DNA from: Bacillota bacterium | GTDB lineage: Bacteria > Bacillota > Clostridia > Acetivibrionales > DSM-1351 | NCBI GenBank assembly: GCA_023417285.1 | Contig: JAEZFR010000186.1 | Span: 1 to 5,026 of the forward strand | Length of the DNA stretch: 5,026 nucleotides | Direction: 5' to 3' | Part shown: piece by piece, positions 1 to 4,454 of the stretch | How positions within the stretch are numbered: position 1 is the first letter of the stretch | Layout of the letters: each line of letters starts with the position of its first letter | Translations under genes and position numbers: made by a program | Notes under the pieces: model-generated | Databases searched by the model: none | The model's input: the letters and a program-made list of their open reading frames with translations, nothing else | Told to the model about the DNA's origin: nothing

Positions 1-51
1 CTTTAATTCTTCCAACTTACCTGGACGAATAATTGCCTCTATTTTCTTCAT
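1..51 (-). CDS. glnB: PII nitrogen regulatory protein, first 17 codons (partial)
   Basis: This is the amino end of a PII-family signal protein, cut off by the window start. The visible residues are MKKIEAIIRPGKLEELK, the first beta strand and start of the first helix typical of GlnB/GlnK (usual length about 112 residues). PII trimers bind ATP/ADP and 2-oxoglutarate and, in many bacteria, dock on the ammonium channel to block it. An in-frame ATG also lies at 58-60, but the ATG at 49-51 is preferred: AAAGGA at 60-65 stands 8 bases before it, whereas it overlaps the upstream ATG. The gene follows amt by 31 bases on the same strand, the conserved amt-glnB/K pairing, so the two are probably co-transcribed. 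The T-loop and nucleotide-binding residues lie outside the window, so GlnB cannot be told from GlnK. Confidence 0.88.
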   Translation of the reverse strand, partial: MKKIEAIIRPGKLEELK

Positions 52-82
52 AATAATCATCCTTTCTGTAGGTGTTTACATA

Positions 83-1333
83 TTAATCCATTCCTGAGAA
101 TGATGGATAAGCGGATTCACCATGCTGTGATATATCTAGGCCTTCTGCCTCTTCTCTAGAAGCAACTCTGATATTCATAATTGCTTTTAGGGCAAACATT
201 ATAGCTGCTGTTGCTGTTGCTGCAAGTGCTATTGTAACACCGATACTAATTAGCTGAGCAACGATTAATCTTGTTTCACCAGCATATATCAAACCGTCCC
301 ACTGTGCTACAGAGTTTATCTTGTTCTGTGCAAATAAACCTGTTGCGATTCCGCCCCATATACCACCAATACCATGACAGCCAAATGCATCTAATGCATC
401 ATCATATCCAAACTTAGCCTTAATTACGCTCATTGCAAAGTAACAAAGTGGACTTACTACTGCTCCAATTATAATAGCTGACCATATTGGAACAAAGCCT
501 GCCGCAGGAGTTATCGCTACCAGCCCAACTACTGCACCTGTTGCGGCACCAAGCATTGTAGGCTTTCCACGAGTAATCCTTTCAACTACCATCCATGACA
601 GAAGTGCTGCAGCAGCAGAAGTGTTAGTTGTTAAGAATGCATGTACTGCAAGCTCTCCACTTCCCAATGCGCTTCCAGCATTGAATCCGAACCATCCAAA
701 CCAAAGGAGTGCTGCACCAATAAATACTAATGGAATGTTATGAGGCTGAGAAGCGGTTACCCCATAGCCTTTTCTCTTTCCAAGAATAAGCGCTGCTACC
801 AATCCTGATACACCAGAGCTAATATGAACGACATTACCACCTGCAAAGTCAACTGCCCCTAGAGATCTTAACCAGCCGTCCGTTCCCCACATCATATGAG
901 CTAATGGGTAATATACTATTAATGACCATAGCGCTATGAAAATTACTAGTGATGAGAATTTCATTCTTTCAACTAAAGAACCGGTAATAAGTGCTGGCGT
1001 TATTATTGCAAACATCATCTGAAATGCTGCAAATAAGGTATGCGGTATAGTACCAGCATAATCTGGATTTGGCGCTCCACCAACACCATTTAAGAACGCC
1101 CACTGGAAGTTACCAACTATACCAGCTATGTCCTTACCAAAGGATAAAGAATATCCTATTGCAACCCACATAATGGATGCTAATCCACATATAAAGAATG
1201 AAGCCATTATTGTGCTTAAGACATTCTTTCTTTTAACCATACCACCGTAAAATAGTGCAAGCCCTGGTGTCATAATAAATACCAATGCAGTTGATACAAG
1301 TACAAAAGAGCTGTCCCCGAAGTTTATTTCCAT
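83..1333 (-). CDS. amt: Ammonium transporter, AmtB/Mep/Rh family
   Basis: A complete 416-residue ammonium channel of the inner membrane, normal length for the family, with about eleven hydrophobic segments. It recruits NH4+ at the outer face and conducts it inward. Family landmarks are visible: the pore histidine pair His170 (in GGNVVHISSG) and His320 (in DAFGCHGIGG), Asp162 in VDFAGG, the phenylalanine gate at Phe104/Phe108 and Phe215, and the WFGWFGFNAGS motif at 211-221. The cytoplasmic tail (about 388-416, RVASREEAEGLDISQHGE) matches the segment that contacts PII proteins. There is no long N-terminal signal region. The start is the ATG at 1331-1333, backed by AGGAGG at 1341-1346 with a 7-base gap. 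A 268-base leader with a promoter and a terminator-like hairpin precedes it, implying transcription attenuation control. glnB follows immediately. Confidence 0.97.
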   Translation of the reverse strand: MEINFGDSSFVLVSTALVFIMTPGLALFYGGMVKRKNVLSTIMASFFICGLASIMWVAIGYSLSFGKDIAGIVGNFQWAFLNGVGGAPNPDYAGTIPHTLFAAFQMMFAIITPALITGSLVERMKFSSLVIFIALWSLIVYYPLAHMMWGTDGWLRSLGAVDFAGGNVVHISSGVSGLVAALILGKRKGYGVTASQPHNIPLVFIGAALLWFGWFGFNAGSALGSGELAVHAFLTTNTSAAAALLSWMVVERITRGKPTMLGAATGAVVGLVAITPAAGFVPIWSAIIIGAVVSPLCYFAMSVIKAKFGYDDALDAFGCHGIGGIWGGIATGLFAQNKINSVAQWDGLIYAGETRLIVAQLISIGVTIALAATATAAIMFALKAIMNIRVASREEAEGLDISQHGESAYPSFSGMD

Positions 1334-1375
1334 AAAAACCCCTCCTAATCAAAATAAAATAAATCATTTTTTTGT

Positions 1376-1424
1376 TAAAAAGCAAAGGCGCGTTTTAAGG
1401 TTATGGAAAATCTTAAAACACGCC
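1376..1424 (-). terminator. Rho-independent terminator in the amt leader (attenuator)
   Basis: On the minus strand, GGCGTGTTTTAAG (1424-1412) pairs with CTTAAAACGCGCC (1399-1387). This gives 13 pairs, one of them a U-G wobble, around a 12-base loop. The wobble forms a proper pair only in minus-strand RNA (it is a C-A mismatch on the plus strand), which supports function in that direction. A broken U tract follows (UUUGCUUUUU, 1386-1377). The hairpin ends 54 bases before the amt start and lies downstream of the likely amt promoter. It would therefore stop amt transcription unless prevented, so it is an attenuator and not simply the end of the upstream unit. Confidence 0.78.
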
Positions 1425-1539
1425 ATTGTGATCAAAATATTAATTTTTTAAAACCAGCTATACGTATAGACAATATTATAAATTCAAATAAATAAAGCTG
1501 CATAAAAATCAAAAATGATTCTTAGCAGCTTCGTTGCTG
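1419..1539 (-). promoter_or_regulatory. Candidate ANTAR-protein RNA target (two hexaloop stems, P1 and P2)
   Basis: P1 is CAGC-AACGAA-GCUG (1539-1526), a 4-bp stem closing a six-base loop. P2 is CAC-AAUGGC-GUG (1430-1419), a 3-bp core that after a U-U mismatch can add an A-U and a G-U pair. Both loops have A at position 1 and G at position 4, the signature of RNA hairpin pairs bound by ANTAR antiterminators such as EutV and NasR. P2 uses the bases that begin the 5' arm of the terminator at 1376-1424, so P2 and the terminator exclude one another, as in known ANTAR switches. The gene just upstream encodes an ANTAR protein. Weak points are the short P2 stem and the roughly 95-base linker. The function is inferred. 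Confidence 0.6.
1496..1530 (-). other. Long hairpin overlapping the first hexaloop stem
   Basis: In minus-strand RNA, AGCUGC (1530-1525) pairs with GCAGCU (1501-1496), and UAAGAAUCA (1524-1516) pairs with UGAUUUUUA (1511-1503), leaving one bulged U at 1502 and a UUUU loop. That makes 15 pairs including one G-U. A U-rich but interrupted stretch (UUAUUUAUUU) follows. It could terminate transcripts arriving from glnA and the ANTAR gene. Its 5' arm contains the GCUG needed for the P1 hexaloop stem (1526-1529), so the two folds compete. Whether it terminates or only remodels P1 cannot be decided from sequence. Confidence 0.5.
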
Positions 1540-1558
1540 AATTTATTAACTTAATATT

Positions 1559-1587
1559 AGTATAGCACTAAAAAATGGTTTACGCAA
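1559..1587 (-). promoter_or_regulatory. Sigma-A type promoter for amt
   Basis: The -10 box is TATACT (1564-1559), preceded by TGC (an extended -10). It lies 17 bases after TTGCGT (1587-1582), which keeps the key TTG of the -35 consensus. Transcription would start near 1552, giving a leader of about 220 bases that contains both hexaloop stems and the terminator hairpin. The promoter begins only about 14 bases after the ANTAR stop codon. A second TATAAT at 1480-1475 has no convincing -35 element. Confidence 0.62.
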
Positions 1588-1601
1588 CACTTTTTTTAAA
1601 A

Positions 1602-2174
1602 TTATACAAAAGTTTCTAATATTTCTTCTGCTACCTTTATTTGAGACTCACGATTGTCCATAGCTCTCTTTTGTATGTACCTGTGAGCCTGCGGCTCAGT
1701 CATGTTCATTCTTTCTACAAGCAACCATTTTGCCTTCTCAACAATCTTCCTGTCCTGTATCTTTTTCTCCAGGTCGTCCCTTTGCATCTTAAGCCCACGT
1801 AGGGATTTTCTGGATTGTGCCGCAAACCTAGCAGTTTGGAGTAATGTCATTCTATTAATAGGTTTTGGAAGAATTAACGCTCCTACTTTTTCAAGTTTAA
1901 ACTGCATTTCTTCAAGATAATCATGCTTTGCCAACATAACAATACCAGCATCGGTCTTATCGGATATATCAAGGACAAAGTCAATTCCTAATTCGTCTTG
2001 TAAAGGAGCATTTACTAATATAATATCTGGTTCAAAAATATCTACTTTTCTTCTGGCAGCATCAGCTGATAAAGAATATTCAACAGGCGAATACCCTTGC
2101 TGGGTCATAAGGGTACGTAATTCCTTGACTAATTCCACTTTGCTGCATACAATAAGAACTCCCCCTGAACCCAC
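1602..2174 (-). CDS. ANTAR-domain RNA-binding antiterminator with degenerate receiver (NitR-like)
   Basis: A soluble protein of 190 residues from the chosen GTG start. Residues about 4-118 resemble a response-regulator receiver fold (VLIVCSK, PDIILVNAPL, GIVMLAKHD, LILPKPI). The acidic pair after the first strand is replaced by Cys-Ser, and the phosphoacceptor Asp by Asn (DIILVN). The usual Ser/Thr is Ala, and only the late Lys (PKP) remains. A charged helix, probably coiled coil (about 122-148), leads to a C-terminal ANTAR domain (about 131-188): the pattern DRKIVEKAKWLLVERMNM, PQAHRYIQKRAM and VAEEIL is diagnostic. ANTAR domains bind paired hexaloop RNA stems and prevent termination. Phosphorylation control looks unlikely. 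The gene follows glnA by 46 bases, probably in one transcript, like the glnA-nitR pair reported in clostridia. Its most obvious target is the amt leader immediately downstream. A TTG start at 2180 (192 residues) is possible. Confidence 0.93.
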   Translation of the reverse strand: MGSGGVLIVCSKVELVKELRTLMTQQGYSPVEYSLSADAARRKVDIFEPDIILVNAPLQDELGIDFVLDISDKTDAGIVMLAKHDYLEEMQFKLEKVGALILPKPINRMTLLQTARFAAQSRKSLRGLKMQRDDLEKKIQDRKIVEKAKWLLVERMNMTEPQAHRYIQKRAMDNRESQIKVAEEILETFV

Positions 2175-2181
2175 TGGCAAT

Positions 2182-2188
2182 CACCTCC
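2182..2188 (-). promoter_or_regulatory. Ribosome binding site deciding the ANTAR gene start
   Basis: The minus strand reads GGAGGTG (2188-2182), a near-perfect anti-16S match. The TTG at 2180 is only 3 bases from GGAGG, while the in-frame GTG at 2174 is 9 bases away, so GTG is favoured. An in-frame TGA at 2183-2181 excludes any start further upstream. Confidence 0.7.
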
Positions 2189-2220
2189 ACCTGTACAGGG
2201 AATTAAACGATTATACTCTA

Positions 2221-3549
2221 TTAATATGCAGAAAGATAATTATCAATCTCCCATGAATGTACAGAATTATTATATGCTATCCATTCATTCTCCTTGGCTT
2301 GAATATACTTATCATAAATGTGTTGGCCAAGTACTTCTTTTACGTAAGAGTCTTTTTTCATCTCTTCAAGTGCAAGGTACAGATTTGATGGCAGTCTTTC
2401 AATACCATATTTCTTTTCCTGCTCAGGTGTAAGACTATAGGTATTAAAATCAATAGGATCGGAAATTTGTAATTTATTGTTTAGTCCATCAAGTCCAGCC
2501 TCAAGTAGCAAGGCTAATGTAAGGTATGGATTGCATGAAGGGTCAGGGCTTCTAAGTTCTATCCTTGATGCATCTCCCTTTGGTGCTGGAATTCTCAAAA
2601 GAGGACTTCTATTCATATGGGACCACGCTATATGAACTGGTGCTTCAAATCCCGGAACAAATCTCTTGTAAGAATTAATTAGTGGATTGGATACTGCTGT
2701 TATTCCCTTAATATGCTTAAGAATACCTGCTGCAAACATTTTTGCAACATCAGAAATGTCTCTGTTGTCATTTTCATTTGCAAATAAGTTCTTACCGTCT
2801 TTAGATATTGACATATTAATATGCATACCAGATCCATAAGTGTCTACAATTGGTTTTGGCATAAAGGTTGCATGCAGACCGTTTCTCTGTGCAACTATCT
2901 TAACTACAGTCTTAAATGTCATTATTTTATCAGCCGCTGAAAGAACATCATTGTATTTAAAGTCTATTTCATGCTGTCCTGCAGCATTTTCATGATGAGA
3001 AGCTTCTATTTCAAAGCCCATATCTTCTAACACCATGCAAATTTCTCTTCTGCAATTCTCACCCATGTCCATTGGCGCAAGGTCAAAATACCCAGCAGAA
3101 TCATGTGTTTTTGTAGTGGGCCTTCCCTCCGAATCGGTGTGAAAGAGGAAGAACTCACATTCAGGACCAATATTAAATGTATACCCTAACTTTGTAGCCT
3201 TTTCTGCAGACTTTTTGAGTATGTATCTTGGATCTCCTGTAAATTGGGAGCCATCAAAATTTTTTATATCACAAATAAGTCTGGCCACTTTACCGTGTTG
3301 TGGTCTCCAAGGAATTATAGAAAGAGTGCTTGGATCAGGAAGCAACAACATATCCGATTGTTCTACCTCTGAAAAACCTGCTATGGCTGATGCATCAAAA
3401 ATTATACCTTCCACCAGAGCCCTTTCTAGCTGTTTAGAATTGATCGCAATATTTTTCATACGTCCAAAAATGTCTGTAAATTGCAATCTAACAAACTTCA
3501 CATCATTTAGTTCAATAAACTTAAGAATATCATTATTTGAGCAAGACAT
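2221..3549 (-). CDS. glnA: Glutamine synthetase, type I (GSI-alpha)
   Basis: Glutamine synthetase joins ammonium to glutamate using ATP in the cytoplasm and works as a dodecamer. From the chosen ATG it has 442 residues, close to the 444 of Bacillus subtilis GlnA, and lacks the adenylylation insert of the longer GSI-beta type. Visible signatures are VRLQFTDIFG (20-29), the metal ligands GPECEFFLF (Glu130, Glu132), HHENAAGQHEIDF (Glu187, Glu194), the glutamate-site GSGMH (His243), NSYKRFVPGFEAPV with Arg296 and flap Glu302, and RIELRSPDPSCNPYL (329-343). The Asp-50' ammonium loop reads FDASAIAGF where Bacillus has FDGSSIEGF. The Bacillus feedback residue Arg62 aligns with Glu61. An in-frame TTG at 3597 would add 16 residues lacking any family match, and the site GGGGGTG lies 5 bases before the ATG at 3549. 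The ANTAR gene follows by 46 bases. Confidence 0.97.
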   Translation of the reverse strand: MSCSNNDILKFIELNDVKFVRLQFTDIFGRMKNIAINSKQLERALVEGIIFDASAIAGFSEVEQSDMLLLPDPSTLSIIPWRPQHGKVARLICDIKNFDGSQFTGDPRYILKKSAEKATKLGYTFNIGPECEFFLFHTDSEGRPTTKTHDSAGYFDLAPMDMGENCRREICMVLEDMGFEIEASHHENAAGQHEIDFKYNDVLSAADKIMTFKTVVKIVAQRNGLHATFMPKPIVDTYGSGMHINMSISKDGKNLFANENDNRDISDVAKMFAAGILKHIKGITAVSNPLINSYKRFVPGFEAPVHIAWSHMNRSPLLRIPAPKGDASRIELRSPDPSCNPYLTLALLLEAGLDGLNNKLQISDPIDFNTYSLTPEQEKKYGIERLPSNLYLALEEMKKDSYVKEVLGQHIYDKYIQAKENEWIAYNNSVHSWEIDNYLSAY

Positions 3550-3554
3550 TGCCC

Positions 3555-3561
3555 CACCCCC
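3555..3561 (-). promoter_or_regulatory. Ribosome binding site fixing the glnA start
   Basis: GGGGGTG (3561-3555) can pair with the 16S tail (CACCUCC) by six Watson-Crick pairs and one G-U. It sits 5 bases before the ATG at 3549-3547. It is unusually G-rich for this AT-rich region and is the main reason to reject the longer TTG-started frame. Confidence 0.65.
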
Positions 3562-3564
3562 AAT

Positions 3565-3581
3565 TATTAAAACTTTTAATA
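3565..3581 (-). repeat. 17-base AT-rich dyad before the glnA ribosome binding site
   Basis: TATTAAAA-G-TTTTAATA is a perfect palindrome of eight bases per arm around one central base, lying between the leader hairpin and the glnA ribosome binding site. As RNA it could form only a weak stem; as DNA it could be a protein site. AT-rich palindromes arise easily by chance here, so function is uncertain. Confidence 0.35.
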
Positions 3582-3585
3582 CGCA

Positions 3586-3613
3586 AATAATACCCAATCT
3601 TATGGGTATTATT
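3586..3613 (-). other. Perfect 11-bp stem-loop in the glnA leader
   Basis: AATAATACCCA (3613-3603) pairs without mismatch with TGGGTATTATT (3596-3586) around the six-base loop TAAGAT. No U tract of terminator quality follows (TGCGTATT), so it is probably a leader or 5'-end stability element and not a terminator. The loop has G at position 4 but U instead of A at position 1, so it fails the ANTAR hexaloop rule. Confidence 0.6.
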
Positions 3614-3638
3614 AATGTTATTTTGTCATACAGGAATA

Positions 3639-3667
3639 ATTATACATGTAAATTAGTTATGTGTATA
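3639..3667 (-). promoter_or_regulatory. Probable sigma-A promoter for glnA
   Basis: A perfect -10 TATAAT (3644-3639) stands 17 bases after TATACA (3667-3662), which matches four of six -35 consensus positions. The -35 lies over the last codons and stop of the GXGXG gene, after its coding role ends near 3653. Transcription would start near 3632, giving a leader of about 80 bases holding the hairpin at 3586-3613. glnA may also be read from upstream, as no strong terminator separates it from the preceding gene. Confidence 0.5.
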
Positions 3668-4372
3668 CAATTGCTTATAAGGATTTTTGGTATTTGCTGT
3701 AAGCTTAATAAAATTTGATTTTAATATTTCATCCTTATCATAACCAAAATACAAACAAAATTCTTGTACATAGGCTTCAATCTGAGCCTTATCCTGCTCT
3801 GTAGCATTTGTGGACATAACCTGCGATGGAAGATCAGAAGGAACCTGCTCACTTCTTAAAAATATAACGCCCCCATGCATTCCTGTTCCACAGAAGCTTC
3901 CTACAGGAATTCCCTCAGCACCAATTCCAAGAACTATAAGAATTCCACCAGCTTGGTATTCTCCCAAAAAGTCTCCTGTCTTTCCTCCTATAATAATAAG
4001 AGGTTTTTGATCCTTGTACTCCTTCATGTGAATTCCAACTCTATAACCAGCATTACCTTTTACAAAAATTTTACCGCCACGCATGCCATATCCGGTAGTA
4101 TCACCACAGTTACCGTATACAACTATCTTACCATCATTCATTGTATCACCTGTAGCGTCTTGTGCATTGCCGTTAACCACAATCTCAGCTCCATCCATAT
4201 AAGCAGCTAGAGCATTTCCGGGTGTCCCGTTTATAGTAATCTGCTTTCCTTTAATGCCGCACCCTATATATCGTTGACCATATACTTCATCAAGAATTAT
4301 CTCTGAGTCGGACGAGTTTCTGATTTGCTCATTAATCTCAGAATAATAAGTGTTTCCAACTGATATTTTCAT
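3653..4372 (-). CDS. Stand-alone GXGXG-domain protein (glutamate synthase GltB C-terminal domain type)
   Basis: A 239-residue cytoplasmic protein equivalent to the C-terminal GXGXG beta-helix domain of the large glutamate synthase subunit. Repeating turns of the right-handed helix are visible: YIGCGIKG (35-42), INGTPGNALAAYMDGAEIVV (47-66), VNGNAQDATGDTMNDGKIVV (66-85), YGNCGDTTGYGMRGGKIFV (86-104), GNAGYRVGIHM (106-116), GGKTGDFLGEYQAGGILIVLG (129-149) and GTGMHGGVIFLR (162-173). This domain has no catalytic residues of its own; in GltB it packs between the amidotransferase and FMN domains. Stand-alone forms occur in archaeal-type split glutamate synthases and in GlxC/FwdC-like proteins. The ATG at 4372-4370 has GGGAGG six bases upstream. 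The neighbouring flavoprotein and GS support a role in glutamate synthesis; the amidotransferase and FMN subunits are expected beyond the 5026 edge. The C-terminal helix (about 189-239) is less typical. Confidence 0.9.
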   Translation of the reverse strand: MKISVGNTYYSEINEQIRNSSDSEIILDEVYGQRYIGCGIKGKQITINGTPGNALAAYMDGAEIVVNGNAQDATGDTMNDGKIVVYGNCGDTTGYGMRGGKIFVKGNAGYRVGIHMKEYKDQKPLIIIGGKTGDFLGEYQAGGILIVLGIGAEGIPVGSFCGTGMHGGVIFLRSEQVPSDLPSQVMSTNATEQDKAQIEAYVQEFCLYFGYDKDEILKSNFIKLTANTKNPYKQLYTHN

Positions 4373-4403
4373 CTATATCCTCCCTTTCTGAATAAACTAA
4401 TCA

Positions 4404-4445
4404 ATGAGGGGGTTCCCGCCGAATACGGTACTACCCCACCCTCAT
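4404..4445 (-). other. G/C-rich structured spacer (nested hairpin)
   Basis: In minus-strand RNA, AUGAG (4445-4441) pairs with CUCAU (4408-4404) and GGGGU (4437-4433) with ACCCC (4413-4409), with GGU (4440-4438) bulged. Inside is a small CCG-UAUU-CGG hairpin (4428-4419). It fills half of the 82-base gap between two co-directional genes and is far more GC-rich than its surroundings. The following bases (UGAUUAGUUUAUU) are a poor terminator tail, so an RNA-processing or stability element, or a dispersed intergenic repeat, is more likely. Confidence 0.5.
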
Positions 4446-4454
4446 ATCAAATGA

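Noticed and set aside
1458..1469. CTATACGTATAG palindrome as another ANTAR hexaloop (loop UACGUA).
   Set aside because: Position 1 of the loop is U instead of A, and the sequence more naturally forms a four-base loop or is a plain DNA palindrome.
1475..1480. Second TATAAT in the amt leader as an alternative promoter.
   Set aside because: No acceptable -35 box at 16-18 bases upstream; AT-rich DNA gives such hexamers often.
1702..1920. Plus-strand open frame of 72 codons inside the ANTAR gene.
   Set aside because: Antisense to a confidently identified gene, with no ribosome binding site of note.
3550..3597. A 16-residue amino-terminal extension of glnA from a TTG start, containing LKVLIIGGGA that looks like a nucleotide-binding strand.
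   Set aside because: Its glycine run is simply the ribosome binding site read as codons, the stretch is inside the leader hairpin, and the family begins at the ATG at 3549.
3215..3718. Plus-strand open frame of 167 codons opposite the glnA start.
   Set aside because: It is antisense to a clear glnA, has no recognisable domain, and runs through the glnA promoter and leader.
3875..4210. Plus-strand open frame of 111 codons within the GXGXG gene.
   Set aside because: Low-complexity Ser/Thr/Asn-rich shadow of the glycine repeats on the other strand, with no supporting start signal or family match.
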